NCBI RefSeq assembly: GCF_020194175.1
Contig: NZ_JADYVX010000011.1
Coordinates: 1-64,000 of the forward strand
Source of the DNA: Bradyrhizobium sp. BRP22
GTDB taxonomy: Bacteria > Pseudomonadota > Alphaproteobacteria > Rhizobiales > Xanthobacteraceae
Direction of reading: 5' to 3'
Length of the DNA: 64,000 nt
Translations under genes and position numbers: made by a program
Shown: positions 10,567-20,521 of the stretch, piece after piece
How the letters are laid out: each line of letters starts with the position of its first letter
Numbering within the stretch: position 1 is the first letter of the stretch
Notes under the pieces: generated by a model
Databases searched by the model: none
What the model was told of the DNA's origin: nothing
What the model saw: the letters and a program-made list of their open reading frames with translations, nothing else

Positions 10567-11466
10567 TCACGCCGCGATCAACAGCGCCACACCGACCACG
10601 ATCAGGACGATGCCGGAAAGTTCGCGCACCGAGATCGGCTGCTTGAACGAGTAGTGCGCCACGGCTTGCGCGAACAAGACTTCGATCAGCGCCAGTGTTC
10701 GCACATTCGCCGCCGCCGTCAGCCCGAGGGCAAGGAACCAGAACTGCGAGGCGAACGCGCCCATGAAGCCCGCCAGCATCGATGGCCGCCACAATCCGAG
10801 GATCGCCTTGAGCACGCCGGGCGCGCGCAGCAAAAGATAGATCGACAGCACCAGCGTCTGCACGAACAGGCTGAACACCAGCGTATAGGACGATGCCGTC
10901 ACGAAGGAGACGCCGGGCACCGCGATGATCGCGCCGCGAAAACCGATCGCCGACAGCGCGAAGGCGGCCGCCGCGACCAGGCCCATGATGGTCGGCCTCA
11001 GCTCCGCAAACCCCTTCTCGCCGCCCGGCCGCAGTGCGGTGATGACGACGCCGATGGTCGCGATCAGGATCGCGATGACCTTGATTGAGGTGAGGTGATC
11101 GCCGAGGAAGACGAAGCCGAAGATCGCGGTCTGGATCGCCTCGGTCTTCAGATACGCCGTGGTCACCACGAAGGAGCGCTCGTTCATCGCCAGCAGCATC
11201 AGGCCGGTGCCAACGATCTGGCTGAGCGCGCCGAGCAGGAGCCACGGCCAGAACACCGGCGGCGGCCACGGAACGGAATCGCCGGTCGCCGTTATCACCA
11301 GCGCGAAGAACAGGATCGAGAACGGAAAGCCGAACAGGAAGCGGATATTGGTCGCGCCCCAGGTCCCGAGCGGCCCGGTCAGCGAGCGCTGCATCGCATT
11401 GCGCGCGACCTGCCCGAGCGCCGCGACGACGGTGAAGGGAATCCAGAGCGAGGAAATCGTCAGCAT
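10567..11466 (-). CDS. EamA/DMT family inner-membrane transporter (copy 1)
   Basis: A 299-residue, highly hydrophobic protein with about ten transmembrane segments arranged as two EamA repeats (roughly 1-140 and 155-299). The family exports metabolites. The substrate is unknown. It is convergent with the DUF1178 gene, only nine bases between stops. Three further unrelated-looking EamA proteins occur in this window. Confidence 0.82.
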   Translation of the reverse strand: MLTISSLWIPFTVVAALGQVARNAMQRSLTGPLGTWGATNIRFLFGFPFSILFFALVITATGDSVPWPPPVFWPWLLLGALSQIVGTGLMLLAMNERSFVVTTAYLKTEAIQTAIFGFVFLGDHLTSIKVIAILIATIGVVITALRPGGEKGFAELRPTIMGLVAAAAFALSAIGFRGAIIAVPGVSFVTASSYTLVFSLFVQTLVLSIYLLLRAPGVLKAILGLWRPSMLAGFMGAFASQFWFLALGLTAAANVRTLALIEVLFAQAVAHYSFKQPISVRELSGIVLIVVGVALLIAA

Positions 11467-11580
11467 GTGCAGGAGAATCGCGGGCGGGCTGGAAAATCGT
11501 GGCCACCGTGGCGGGCGCCGCGCGCGCGGTCAACCAGAACAGCGCATGACAGGATTGCGCTGCTGCACAAATTCATGCCC

Positions 11581-11663
11581 GTCATTGCGAGCGGAGCGAA
11601 GCAATCCATGGCGCCGCTTGCGGAAACGTGGATTGCTTCGTCGCTGTCACTCCTCGCAATGAC
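11581..11663. repeat. Dispersed palindromic repeat, family B copy 1
   Basis: GTCATTGCGAGCGGAGCGAA at the left and CACTCCTCGCAATGAC at the right form inverted ends, with inner arms GAAGCAATCCA / TGGATTGCTTC. It is closely related to the unit at 61734-61814 and shares its ends with 23832-23900. It occupies the gap between the EamA gene and ubiG. Confidence 0.85.
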
Positions 11664-11723
11664 GGGGATGGGCCCCCTCTCTTCGAAGGGACGACAGCGG
11701 TCTTGGGCGACTAATTCGCCAGA

Positions 11724-12473
11724 TTACCCCTCCTCCGCGACCACCATGTAGTTCACGTCCATATCCGACGAGATCGTCCAGTTGTCGGCGAGCGGGTTGT
11801 AGACCACGCCGGCCTGGTCGGTGATGGTGAGGCGGTTGTCTTGCAGGTAATGCGCGAGTTCGTCGGGGGTGACGAACTTGCTCCATTGGTGGGTGCCGCG
11901 CGGCAGCCAGCGCAGCACATATTCGGCGCCGACGATCGCGAGCGCAAAGCTCTTCCAGTTGCGGTTCAGGGTCGAGAGCACCATCAGCCCGCCGGGCTTG
12001 AGCATCGCGGCGCAGCGCTTGACGAACATGCCGACATCGGTGACATGCTCGATCACCTCCATCGCCAGCACGATGTCGAAGCGCTCGCGCGCGTCTACCT
12101 CCTCCACGGTGGTGCAGCGATAATCGATCGCCAGATGGCTCTTGTCGGCATGCAGTTTCGCGGCGGCGATGTTGGTGGCGGAGGGATCGATGCCGATCAC
12201 CTGCGCCCCTAACCGGGCCAGCGGCTCGCACAACAGCCCGGCGCCGCAGCCGATATCGAGGATGCGCAAGCCGGACAGGCAGCTCAGGCTCCGCGCGTTG
12301 CGATCGAACTTGCGGCAGGCGGCATCGCGGATATAGCCGAGCCGTAGTGGATTGATCTTGTGCAGCGGCGCCATCTTGCCGCGCGGGTCCCACCACTCCG
12401 CCGAGAGCTTTGAGAATTTTGCGACCTCGGCCGGATCGACCGTGGTGCCGGAAAAGTCAGATTGCATGGCCAT
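11724..12473 (-). CDS. ubiG: Ubiquinone biosynthesis O-methyltransferase UbiG
   Basis: UbiG performs both O-methylations in ubiquinone synthesis using SAM, at the inner face of the membrane. The 249-residue product has the family N-terminus ([33 protein letters not shown]). SAM motif [12 protein letters not shown], lies at about 69-79 with acidic post-I IGIDPS. MEVIEHV and [16 protein letters not shown] mark the later motifs. An ATG two codons downstream is an alternative start. The gene lies just after the PH-like gene on the same strand, 14 bases between them, so they may be co-transcribed. Confidence 0.96.
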   Translation of the reverse strand: MAMQSDFSGTTVDPAEVAKFSKLSAEWWDPRGKMAPLHKINPLRLGYIRDAACRKFDRNARSLSCLSGLRILDIGCGAGLLCEPLARLGAQVIGIDPSATNIAAAKLHADKSHLAIDYRCTTVEEVDARERFDIVLAMEVIEHVTDVGMFVKRCAAMLKPGGLMVLSTLNRNWKSFALAIVGAEYVLRWLPRGTHQWSKFVTPDELAHYLQDNRLTITDQAGVVYNPLADNWTISSDMDVNYMVVAEEG

Positions 12474-12487
12474 GATGCACGTTGCCC

Positions 12488-12955
12488 CTATCGCGCAGTG
12501 ATGGAATTGCGGAACGCCAGCGGCGAGGCGATCGTCTCGATCTTCTGTCTGCCTTCGCCCACGCCCTTGATGATCACGTCTCCATAGTTGAGAAAACGCC
12601 CCATGATGCTTTGGCTGACATCGACGCTTTCGACCTTGTCGAGACTCATCTCGAACGTTTTCCGGGTGATGAAGCCGGTCTTGTGGACGACCCGCAGGTT
12701 GGTGACGTCGGTCTCGGTGGTCGAGCGATGGAACCAGGCCCTGACGGTCCAGTAGAGCGCCGGGACCGCCGCCACCGCCGCTGCCACCAGGCAGACCTTC
12801 ATAAGCGCCTCATTGGTCGTCATGCCCGACAACACCAGCAGGATCGCAGCCACGATCCAGGCGCCGATGGCCGGCAGGTAGAACACCCAGTGCGCATTGG
12901 TCGAATACAGCACCCGCTCGTCCGGCTGCAGAATCTCGTCGATATAGCGCCCCAT
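12488..12955 (-). CDS. Bacterial PH-domain (YdbS/DUF304-like) membrane protein
   Basis: A 155-residue protein with two adjacent transmembrane segments (about 24-43 and 50-69). A bPH2-type beta domain follows, containing [20 protein letters not shown] and [23 protein letters not shown]. The last block (SIxGRxxxYG) is the hallmark of this family. Family members associate with membranes. No defined activity is known. It precedes ubiG by 14 bases. Confidence 0.85.
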   Translation of the reverse strand: MGRYIDEILQPDERVLYSTNAHWVFYLPAIGAWIVAAILLVLSGMTTNEALMKVCLVAAAVAAVPALYWTVRAWFHRSTTETDVTNLRVVHKTGFITRKTFEMSLDKVESVDVSQSIMGRFLNYGDVIIKGVGEGRQKIETIASPLAFRNSITAR

Positions 12956-13126
12956 GGAAACGCCTCAGTTAACCGCCGCACCAGAGCCACCCCATGCCCG
13001 ATTCCGGGCGCCGCAGGAACCCGCTTGCCCCCGGCCGCATCGCTCTGTATACGCGCGTTTCAGCCCCCGCGCTCGGATTAAAGCGCGGGCACTCTACCTA
13101 TCCTCACAGGGAATGCACGCGTCGTC

Positions 13127-14380
13127 ATGGGCCGCCTCGTGATGAAATTCGGCGGCACCTCCGTCGCCAATATCGACCGAATCCGCAACGTCGCACGCCA
13201 CGTCAAACGCGAGGTCGATGCTGGCCATGACGTCGCCGTGGTGGTCTCCGCGATGTCCGGCAAGACCAACGAGCTGGTGGCCTGGTGCAGCGAGGCCTCG
13301 CCGATGCACGATGCGCGCGAATATGACGCCGTCGTGGCCTCCGGCGAGCAGGTCACCTCGGGCCTGCTGGCGATCACGCTGCAGAGCATGGGCATCCAGG
13401 CGCGCTCCTGGCAGGGCTGGCAGATCCCGATCAAGACCTCGGACGCACACGCCTCCGCGCGCATCCTCGGTATCGACGGCACCGAGATCATGAACCGCTT
13501 CAAGGAGCGGAAGGAGGTCGCCGTCATCGCCGGCTTCCAGGGCATCAATCCCGACACCGGCCGCATCACCACGCTCGGCCGCGGCGGTTCCGACACCTCG
13601 GCGGTGGCGATCGCGGCGGCGGTCAAGGCTGACCGCTGCGACATCTACACCGACGTCGACGGCGTCTACACCACCGACCCCCGCGTGGTGCCGAAGGCGC
13701 GCCGGCTCGAGAAAATCGCCTTCGAAGACATGCTGGAATTGGCCTCGCAGGGCGCCAAGGTCCTGCAGGTGCGCTCGGTGGAACTCGGCATGGTGCACAA
13801 CATGCCGATCTTCGTCCGTTCCAGCTTCGACAAGCCCGAAGATATCGATCCGCACGGCACGCCGCCGGGCACGCTGATCTGCAGCGAGGAGGAAATCATG
13901 GAAATGCACGTCGTCACCGGCATCGCCTTCTCCAGGGACGAAGCCCAGATTTCCGTGCGCCAGATCGAGGACAAGCCGGGGGTTGCGGCTGCGATCTTCG
14001 GCCCGCTCGCGGATGCCAACATCAATGTCGACATGATCGTGCAGAACGTCTCCGAGGACGGCAAGACCACCGACCTCACCTTCACCGTTCCGGCGAGCGA
14101 CTATAACCGCGCCCGCGACACCATCACCGCGGCCAAGAGCAAGATCGGCTATCAGCGCTTCGACAGCGCCACCGACGTCTCGAAAGTGTCGGTCATCGGC
14201 AGCGGCATGCGCAGCCATGCCGGCGTCGCCGCCAAGGCCTTCGCCGCGCTCGCCGCGCGCAACATCAACATCCGCGCCATCACCACCTCCGAGATCAAGT
14301 TCTCGGTGCTGATCGATGCCGCCTACACCGAACTCGCGGTACGCACACTGCACACGCTGTACGGTCTCGACCAGGCCTGA
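13127..14380 (+). CDS. lysC: Aspartate kinase
   Basis: Phosphorylates aspartate, the first step to lysine, threonine, methionine and diaminopimelate. The 417-residue product starts MGRLVMKFGGTS with the KFGGTS motif at 7-12. GRGGSDTSAVAIAAAV and DVDGVYTTDPR are further kinase motifs. Two ACT domains fill the C-terminal third (from about 265), which predicts allosteric feedback by lysine and/or threonine. The length fits the short monofunctional class. It is divergent from the PH-like gene and stands apart from ptsP by repeat D1. Confidence 0.97.
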   Translation: MGRLVMKFGGTSVANIDRIRNVARHVKREVDAGHDVAVVVSAMSGKTNELVAWCSEASPMHDAREYDAVVASGEQVTSGLLAITLQSMGIQARSWQGWQIPIKTSDAHASARILGIDGTEIMNRFKERKEVAVIAGFQGINPDTGRITTLGRGGSDTSAVAIAAAVKADRCDIYTDVDGVYTTDPRVVPKARRLEKIAFEDMLELASQGAKVLQVRSVELGMVHNMPIFVRSSFDKPEDIDPHGTPPGTLICSEEEIMEMHVVTGIAFSRDEAQISVRQIEDKPGVAAAIFGPLADANINVDMIVQNVSEDGKTTDLTFTVPASDYNRARDTITAAKSKIGYQRFDSATDVSKVSVIGSGMRSHAGVAAKAFAALAARNINIRAITTSEIKFSVLIDAAYTELAVRTLHTLYGLDQA

Positions 14381-14809
14381 GGCACGCCCCCTTCGGCTCG
14401 AATCTCGTAGCCCGGGTGGAGCGAAGCGAAACCCGGGGACTTTTGCCTCAGCATTGAAGAGCCGTCCCGGGTTACGCTGCGCTTCACCCGGGCTACGCGA
14501 TTGTTCCAACGGCGTCCCGAGCCCACATTTTTCGCTGTTGCGAGTAAGAATTTCTCTTAGCTACTGCAGCATTGGGCTGACAGAGACGTTATATCTTTTG
14601 GCAGGCGTTTTGCTTGGCAAAACAAGCCTCGATTGGCTATACGGCCTGATCGGAGGGTGCCGCAAACTGTGTCACAGTCTTGGCGAATCCGATTCGGCCG
14701 GGTTGCGAGCTTGCGGCGGCGCCGATGGATAAAATTGTTGGATTAGTCGAGTTTCTCGCCAGCTACCGGCCACACGGCCTGCTGGCCATGTGGGGGAGGG
14801 TTTCAACCT
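14381..14809. other. Non-coding gap between lysC and ptsP
   Basis: The left part holds repeat D1 (14406-14497). The rest, about 14500-14800, is less GC-rich and is likely the ptsP leader. GGGGGAGGG at 14791-14799 is a strong ribosome-binding site for the ptsP ATG at 14810. No gene is supported. Confidence 0.5.
14406..14497. repeat. Dispersed palindromic repeat, family D copy 1
   Basis: Begins CGTAGCCCGGGTGGAGCGAA and ends CTTCACCCGGGCTACG, an inverted pair, with inner arms AAACCCGGG / CCCGGGTTA. Other copies are at 20522-20776 (interrupted), 38805-38847 (half) and 49425-49515. It may also serve as a lysC terminator-like hairpin. Confidence 0.85.
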
Positions 14810-17077
14810 ATGCGGAGCGCTTCGGGAGGTCCCCGCGTCCTGTTGAGACGGCTCCGCGAAACCATGGCGGAGCAGGTCTCGGCCCAGGAGCGGCTGGACA
14901 AGATCGTGGTCCTGATCGCGGCCAACATGGTGGCCGAGGTCTGCTCGGTCTATGTGCTGCGCGTCGATAACACCCTCGAACTCTACGCCACCGAAGGTCT
15001 GAACCGCGACGCTGTCCATAGGACGGTGCTCAGCGCCCATGAGGGCCTGGTCGGCCTCGTCGCCAGCGAGGCCACGCCGCTCAACCTGAGCGATGCGCAG
15101 AGCCACCCGGCCTTCTCCTACCGACCGGAAACCGGCGAAGAGATCTATCACTCCTTCCTCGGCGTGCCGATCCTGCGCGCCGGCAACACGCTCGGCGTGC
15201 TGGTGGTGCAGAATCGCGCCAAGCGCACCTACGTCGAGGAAGAGGTCGAGGCGCTGCAGACCACCGCCATGGTGCTGGCGGAGATGATCGCCTCGGGCGA
15301 ATTGGCGGCGCTGGCGCAGCCGGGCGCCGAGCCGGCGGCGCGGCATTCGCTGCACAAGACCGGCGCCGTCCTCTCCGAGGGCATCGCGCTCGGCCATGTC
15401 GTGCTGCACGAGCCGCGCGTCGTCATCACCAACTATATTGCCGAGGACCTGCCGAAGGAGATCAAGCGGCTGGACGCGGCGCTGACCAAGCTGCGCGCCG
15501 ATCTCGACCGGCTGCTGGAGCGCGGCGACGTCGCCGATGGCGGCGAGCATCGCGACGTGCTGGAAGCCTATCGGATGTTTGCCAACGACCAGGGCTGGTC
15601 GCACAAGCTGCATGAGGCGGTTGCCACCGGCCTCACCGCCGAAGCCGCAGTCGAGCGCGTGCAGTCCGACACCCGCGCGCGCATGCTGCGTTCGACCGAT
15701 CCCTATTTGCGCGACCGGCTGCACGACCTCGAGGATCTCGGCCATCGATTGATGCGGCAACTGGTCGGCCAGGACCACGCGCCGTCACGCGAACAATTGC
15801 CCGACAACGCGATCCTGATCGCCCGCGCGATGGGCCCGGCGGCGCTGCTCGACTACGACCGCAAGCGATTGCGGGGCCTCGTGCTGGAAGAAGGCACCGC
15901 CAATTCACACGTCTCCATCGTGGCGCGCGCGCTCGGCATTCCCGCGGTCGGCGAGGTGCCGAACGCGCCCGGCATCGCCGATCCAGGCGACGCCATCATC
16001 GTCGATGGCATCTCGGGCGAGATCTATGTCCGTCCATCGGCCGAGATCGAATCCGCCTATGCCGAGCGGGTCCGGTTCCGGGCGCGGCGGCAGGCGCAAT
16101 ATTCGGCGCTGCGCGACAAGCCCTGCGTGACCAAGGACGGCCAGCCGATCGAGCTTCTGATCAACGCCGGCCTGACCATCGACCTGCCGCATATCGACGA
16201 CACCGGTAGCGCCGGCATCGGCCTGTTCCGCACCGAACTGCAGTTCATGGTGAGCCCGAACCTGCCACGCTCGAGCGACCAGCTCGCGCTCTATCGCACC
16301 GTGCTGGATGCGGCGGGATCGAAACCCGTCACCTTCCGCACCCTCGACATTGGCGGCGACAAGGCGCTGCCCTATATGGAGACCGTCGTCGAGGAGAACC
16401 CGGCCCTCGGTTGGCGCGCGATCAGGCTCGGCCTCGATCGTCCGGGATTGTTGCGCGGCCAGATCCGCGCGCTGCTCCGCGCCGCCGGCGGCCGCGCGCT
16501 GAAGATCATGTTCCCGATGATATCGGACGTGGCCGAGTTCGATCAGGCCAAGGCCATCGTCGAGCGGGAGCTGACTTATCTGCGCCAGCACGGCCATTCG
16601 CTGCCCGAGCGCGTCGATGTCGGCACCATGGTCGAGGTTCCGGCGCTGCTCTACCAGCTCGACGAATTGCTCAAGCGGGTCGATTTCCTTTCGGTGGGAT
16701 CGAACGATCTGTTCCAGTTCCTGTTTGCGGTCGACCGCGGCAACGCCAAGGTCTCGGAACGGTTCGACACCCTGTCCGCGCCGATCCTGCGCGCGCTGCG
16801 CGACATCGTGCGCAAGGCGCAGGCCTGCAGGAAGGTCGCCTCGCTGTGCGGAGAGATGGCCTCGAAGCCGATCGGCGCGCTGGCGCTGATCGCGATCGGC
16901 TACCGCTCGCTGTCGCTGTCGGCGACCGCGCATGGTCCGGTGAAGGCCATGATCCTCGATCTCGACGCGAAGAAAGCCGAAGCGATGATCAACCCGCTTC
17001 TGGACGCGCCGACCGGCAGCGTGTCGATCCGCGAGAAGCTGACGGAATTTGCGGAAGCCGAAGGGCTCACCTTGTAG
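14810..17077 (+). CDS. ptsP: Phosphoenolpyruvate-protein phosphotransferase PtsP (EI-Ntr)
   Basis: First phosphate carrier of the nitrogen-related PTS: it takes phosphate from PEP and passes it to NPr. The 755-residue protein has an N-terminal GAF domain (about 28-165), which in this family senses nitrogen status through glutamine. The EI phosphotransfer region follows, with the active-site His367 in EEGTANSHVSI, then the PEP-binding TIM barrel (GIGLFRTELQFM, DIGGDKALPY, VGSNDLFQF, SLCGEM). Start chosen at the ATG behind GGGGGAGGG. Its partners NPr and EIIA-Ntr are not in this window. It is followed 54 bases later by prfA. Confidence 0.96.
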   Translation: MRSASGGPRVLLRRLRETMAEQVSAQERLDKIVVLIAANMVAEVCSVYVLRVDNTLELYATEGLNRDAVHRTVLSAHEGLVGLVASEATPLNLSDAQSHPAFSYRPETGEEIYHSFLGVPILRAGNTLGVLVVQNRAKRTYVEEEVEALQTTAMVLAEMIASGELAALAQPGAEPAARHSLHKTGAVLSEGIALGHVVLHEPRVVITNYIAEDLPKEIKRLDAALTKLRADLDRLLERGDVADGGEHRDVLEAYRMFANDQGWSHKLHEAVATGLTAEAAVERVQSDTRARMLRSTDPYLRDRLHDLEDLGHRLMRQLVGQDHAPSREQLPDNAILIARAMGPAALLDYDRKRLRGLVLEEGTANSHVSIVARALGIPAVGEVPNAPGIADPGDAIIVDGISGEIYVRPSAEIESAYAERVRFRARRQAQYSALRDKPCVTKDGQPIELLINAGLTIDLPHIDDTGSAGIGLFRTELQFMVSPNLPRSSDQLALYRTVLDAAGSKPVTFRTLDIGGDKALPYMETVVEENPALGWRAIRLGLDRPGLLRGQIRALLRAAGGRALKIMFPMISDVAEFDQAKAIVERELTYLRQHGHSLPERVDVGTMVEVPALLYQLDELLKRVDFLSVGSNDLFQFLFAVDRGNAKVSERFDTLSAPILRALRDIVRKAQACRKVASLCGEMASKPIGALALIAIGYRSLSLSATAHGPVKAMILDLDAKKAEAMINPLLDAPTGSVSIREKLTEFAEAEGLTL

Positions 17078-17131
17078 CGACGCTCTCCTCGACGCCGCCG
17101 CCCTGCCCTTTCCGTAATTTGAGAACGACCC

Positions 17132-18211
17132 ATGCTGCCCGAAGCCAAACTCGATGTCCTGCTCGCCCATCACGCCTCGCTCGAAGCCGAACTGCTCGGC
17201 CAGGTGAATTCGGAACGCTATGTCCAGATCACCCGCGAGCTTGCCGAGCTCAATCCGCTGATCGAGGCAGTGAAGGCCTATCGCGCCGCGCGCAGCGAGC
17301 TTGCCGACACCCAGAGCCTGATCGCCGATCCCGCAACCGAGCCCGACATGCGCGGCATGGCGGAGGCCGAGCTCGAGATGCTGCATGCGCAGCTTGCCGA
17401 GCTCGAGCAGAAGATCCGTATCGCGCTGTTGCCGAAGGACGCCATGGACGACCGCAACGTCGTGCTGGAAATCCGCGCCGGCACCGGCGGCGACGAGGCT
17501 TCGCTGTTCGCGGGCGACCTGTTCCGCATGTATGAGCGCTTCGCCGCGCTGCAGGGCTGGAAGGTCGAGGTGATCTCGGCGAGCGAGGGCACGGTCGGCG
17601 GCTACAAGGAAATCATCGCCGAGGTGCAGGGCCGCGGCGCGTTCGCGAAACTGAAATTCGAATCCGGCGTGCATCGGGTGCAGCGCGTGCCTGATACCGA
17701 GACGCAGGGACGCATTCACACCTCCGCAGCCACTGTGGCCGTGCTGCCCGAGGTCGAGGACGTCGACGTCGACATCAAGAACGAGGATTTGCGGATCGAG
17801 ACCATGCGCGCGCAGGGAGCCGGCGGCCAGCACGTCAACAAGACCGAATCGGCGATCCGCATTACCCACATCCCGACCGGCATCGTGGTGATGATGCAGG
17901 ACAGCCGCTCGCAGCACAAGAACCGGGCCTCCGCGATGAACATCCTGCGCTCGCGCATCTATGATGCCGAACGTCAGCGCGCGGAGGCGGCGCGCTCGGC
18001 CGACCGCAAGGAGAAGGTCGGCTCCGGCGACCGCAGCGAGCGCATCCGCACCTATAATTTCCCGCAAGGGCGCGTCACCGATCACCGCATCAACCTGACG
18101 CTCTACAAACTGCCGCAGGTGATTTCGGGCGAAGCACTCGGCGAATTGGTCGACGCGCTGACAACAGAGCATCAGGCCGCGCAACTCGCCGCGCAGGGTG
18201 CGGCCGCCTAA
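17132..18211 (+). CDS. prfA: Peptide chain release factor 1
   Basis: Recognises UAA and UAG in the ribosomal A site and triggers release of the nascent chain. The 359-residue length is standard. The codon-recognition PxT motif is Pro187-Asp188-Thr189 in [18 protein letters not shown]. The catalytic GGQ is at 231-233 ([15 protein letters not shown]). It is followed by prmC, which methylates the Gln of this GGQ, so the pairing is functional. Repeat E1 lies between them, which may decouple transcription. Confidence 0.98.
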   Translation: MLPEAKLDVLLAHHASLEAELLGQVNSERYVQITRELAELNPLIEAVKAYRAARSELADTQSLIADPATEPDMRGMAEAELEMLHAQLAELEQKIRIALLPKDAMDDRNVVLEIRAGTGGDEASLFAGDLFRMYERFAALQGWKVEVISASEGTVGGYKEIIAEVQGRGAFAKLKFESGVHRVQRVPDTETQGRIHTSAATVAVLPEVEDVDVDIKNEDLRIETMRAQGAGGQHVNKTESAIRITHIPTGIVVMMQDSRSQHKNRASAMNILRSRIYDAERQRAEAARSADRKEKVGSGDRSERIRTYNFPQGRVTDHRINLTLYKLPQVISGEALGELVDALTTEHQAAQLAAQGAAA

Positions 18212-18215
18212 TTCT

Positions 18216-18360
18216 GTCGTCCCTGCGAAAGCAGGGACCTATAACCACAGGGGGAGTAATGTCCTCAACATTCCACCCAGACTACTCGTGACAACGCAAC
18301 TGATGGTTCACGCGACAATGAAAGCCGGTGGTTATGGGTCCCTGCTTTCGCAGGCACGAC
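18216..18360. repeat. Dispersed palindromic repeat, family E copy 1
   Basis: Left end GTCGTCCCTGCGAAAGCAGG and right end CCTGCTTTCGCAGGCACGAC are inverted copies, and inner arms ATAACCAC / GTGGTTAT also pair. It lies between prfA and prmC and creates a spurious upstream ATG for prmC at 18328. Confidence 0.85.
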
Positions 18361-18369
18361 GGTGAGGGC

Positions 18370-19251
18370 GTGGGCGCTTTTGTCGGTCTCAATGTCGAGA
18401 CAGCACGGCGCGCGCTCGCGGCACGTTTGAAATCTGCGGCGATCGATTCGTCCGAGCTTGATGCGCGCATGCTGCTCGGCGCAACGCTCGGCCTCGACCT
18501 GACCGGCATGATCACGGCGGCGGGCCGGACGCTGACCGAGAGCGAAGCAGCAAAGCTCGAATCGTTCGCGCGCCGTCGCCTCGCCGGCGAGCCGGTCGCG
18601 CGCATCCTCGGGCAAAAGGAGTTCTGGGGGCTGCCGCTGAAACTCTCCGCCGCGACGCTGGTGCCGCGACCTGACACCGAAACCGTGGTCGAGTTCGCAC
18701 TCGACATTGTGCGCGCGGACGGAGCTTTGCGAAAGCCGTTGCGGATCGCTGATCTCGGCACCGGCACCGGTGCGATCCTGCTGGCGCTGCTCTCCGAGCT
18801 GCCTTCGGCGACCGGGATCGGCACCGACATCAGCACCGATGCGTTGCAGACGGCGCGCGATAACGCGCTGGCGTTGGGCCTTGGCGAGCGCGCCACTTTC
18901 ATCGCCTGCGACTATGCCTCGGGCCTGACCGACCGCTTCGACCTGATCGTGTCGAATCCGCCCTATATCCCGTCGGCGGACATTGCGGACCTCGCGATCG
19001 AGGTACGCGAACACGACCCGCTTGCCGCGCTCGATGGCGGCGACGACGGGCTGAATACCTATCGCGCGCTGATCCCACAGGCCGCCGGTCTGCTGGCCCC
19101 CGGCGGCGCCCTGGTTGTCGAATCAGGCATCGGTCAGAGCGGGGCGATTGAAGCTTTGATGACGGCAGCCGGGCTTGTCTCGGCCGGTCCGCCCAGGGCC
19201 GATCTGGCAGGTATCCCTCGGGCGGTGGCGGGCCGCAAAATGCCGCGATAA
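18370..19251 (+). CDS. prmC: Release factor glutamine methyltransferase PrmC (HemK)
   Basis: Methylates the Gln of the GGQ motif of RF1 and RF2 using SAM. From the GTG at 18370 the protein has 293 residues: an N-terminal helical domain, then the Rossmann domain with motif I DLGTGTGAI at 128-136 and the catalytic NPPY at 196-199. I prefer this GTG because the alternative ATG at 18328 and the codons after it are translated repeat E1. GTGAGGG just upstream can act as a ribosome-binding site. Next to prfA, its substrate gene. Confidence 0.93.
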   Translation: MGAFVGLNVETARRALAARLKSAAIDSSELDARMLLGATLGLDLTGMITAAGRTLTESEAAKLESFARRRLAGEPVARILGQKEFWGLPLKLSAATLVPRPDTETVVEFALDIVRADGALRKPLRIADLGTGTGAILLALLSELPSATGIGTDISTDALQTARDNALALGLGERATFIACDYASGLTDRFDLIVSNPPYIPSADIADLAIEVREHDPLAALDGGDDGLNTYRALIPQAAGLLAPGGALVVESGIGQSGAIEALMTAAGLVSAGPPRADLAGIPRAVAGRKMPR

Positions 19252-19713
19252 AGTCCTATTGGAACGCAAAAAAACCTCTTGGAATATCCCCCGGGAACGA
19301 CTACGTTCCAGTCATGACATCGGTTTGGCCCCGTACCGTTAACGGGTGAAGACCAGGGTTCTCGCCGCGAGAGCCCGCCGATCAAAGGTTCCAAAACGCA
19401 GGTCTATTTGAGCGCAATAGCTGGGGCTGTGCTGCTCTCGACCGCCAAGCGAACGAAAGCCTGATTGCGCTTGAAGACTTACGTGAGAGAACTGGGCTTG
19501 CCTTGGCAAGCTGAATAATTGATCCGCAGGCCGACCGGCCGGCGGGTGGGGAACGCGTCTTTGCTCAACGCGATGGTTGGCGAACTTTGGCATTGATCCG
19601 AATGGCGTCGTGATTCGGTGCGCGCGAGCGCGTGCCGGCCGGATTGACGGGCGGCTTCCACCACGACGGCAATTTCAACGCTGGTAACTTAGGGCTGGAA
19701 TAAAAGGCGAGAC
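19252..19713. other. 462-bp non-coding leader upstream of the DUF4167 gene
   Basis: No gene or dispersed repeat is recognised. The sequence is only moderately GC-rich. It includes purine-rich and stem-forming segments such as GCCTTGGCAAGC and GTGCGCGCGAGCGCGTGC (about 19618-19636), and ends with AAAAGGCGAGAC before the ATG. It may be a long structured 5' leader or hide a small RNA. I could not match it to a known RNA family. Confidence 0.4.
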
Positions 19714-20430
19714 ATGAGAAACGGTCAAAACAACAAGCGGATGCGTAACCGGAATAACAATAACAACAACAACCGGCGTGGTCAGAACCCGTTGACGCGA
19801 GTGTTCGAATCGAACGGACCCGACATCAAGATCCGCGGCACCGCTTCCCACGTTGCGGAAAAATACGTTCAGCTGGCGCGCGATGCACGCTCCTCCGGCG
19901 ATCCGGTCGCCGCAGAGAACTACTATCAGCACGCCGAGCATTACTTCCGCATCATCGCCGCGGCCCAGGAACAGCTTCGGCAGAATCAGCAGCAGCCGCG
20001 TGTCGACAACAACAACGATGTGGCGACGACCGACGAAGGCGACGATGACGACAGCTATTCGAGCTTCGGTCAGGAGCCCGGCTTCGTGCCGCAGCCGCCC
20101 TATGCGCGCGAAAATAATCAGCAGCCCTATCAGCGCGAGCAGCAGCCGCGCGAGCATCGTCCGCAGCCGCAATATCAAGCGCCGCCGCAGAACCAGCCGC
20201 AGCCGGTGATATCGGACAATGGCGGCGTCGACCGCCTGCCCTCCTTCATTACCGGCGGCGCGCAGCCGCAGGTCAATGGCAATTACGAGGGCAATGGCGG
20301 CGGCGAACGCGGAGAACGCAGCGAGCGTAGCGAGCGCTTCCCGCGCCGCCGTCGCCGCCCCCACGGTCCTCGCGCGGACATCGCTGCGCAATCGCCGCCG
20401 AGCGAAGACTTCAATCCGGGGAATGAGTAG
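19714..20430 (+). CDS. DUF4167 domain protein, Asn/Gln-rich
   Basis: A 238-residue hydrophilic protein. The N-terminus is basic and Asn-rich, with an uninterrupted run of seven Asn. The conserved DUF4167 core follows (LTRVFESNGPDIKIRGTASH, then VAEKYVQLARDARSSGDPVAAENYYQHAEHY across about 46-78), which is helical and TPR-like. The rest is disordered, rich in Gln, Pro and Arg, and ends with an Arg cluster RFPRRRRRPHGPR. This composition suggests nucleic-acid binding or a scaffolding role, but the family has no assigned function. Conserved downstream of prmC by memory of alphaproteobacterial genomes. Confidence 0.88.
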   Translation: MRNGQNNKRMRNRNNNNNNNRRGQNPLTRVFESNGPDIKIRGTASHVAEKYVQLARDARSSGDPVAAENYYQHAEHYFRIIAAAQEQLRQNQQQPRVDNNNDVATTDEGDDDDSYSSFGQEPGFVPQPPYARENNQQPYQREQQPREHRPQPQYQAPPQNQPQPVISDNGGVDRLPSFITGGAQPQVNGNYEGNGGGERGERSERSERFPRRRRRPHGPRADIAAQSPPSEDFNPGNE

Positions 20431-20451
20431 TCAGCCTCCGCGATAGAATCG

Positions 20452-20512
20452 CGCCGTGCCCGCCATCAACGCTCCGCTCGTGATGGTGGGCGCGCTTCGC
20501 TTTGCCCCTTAC
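20452..20512. repeat. Degenerate family G repeat copy 2
   Basis: GATGGTGGGCGCGCTTCGCT followed by TTGCCCC matches the right arm of the unit at 6360-6436. The left arm is decayed. Confidence 0.5.
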
Positions 20513-20521
20513 TCTCCTGCT

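Noticed and set aside
15905..18184. Very long minus-strand open frame opposite ptsP and prfA
   Set aside because: Spans two real genes on the other strand and shows only shadow composition.
18328..18369. ATG start for prmC
   Set aside because: The ATG and following codons are in repeat E1. A GTG at 18370 is more plausible.
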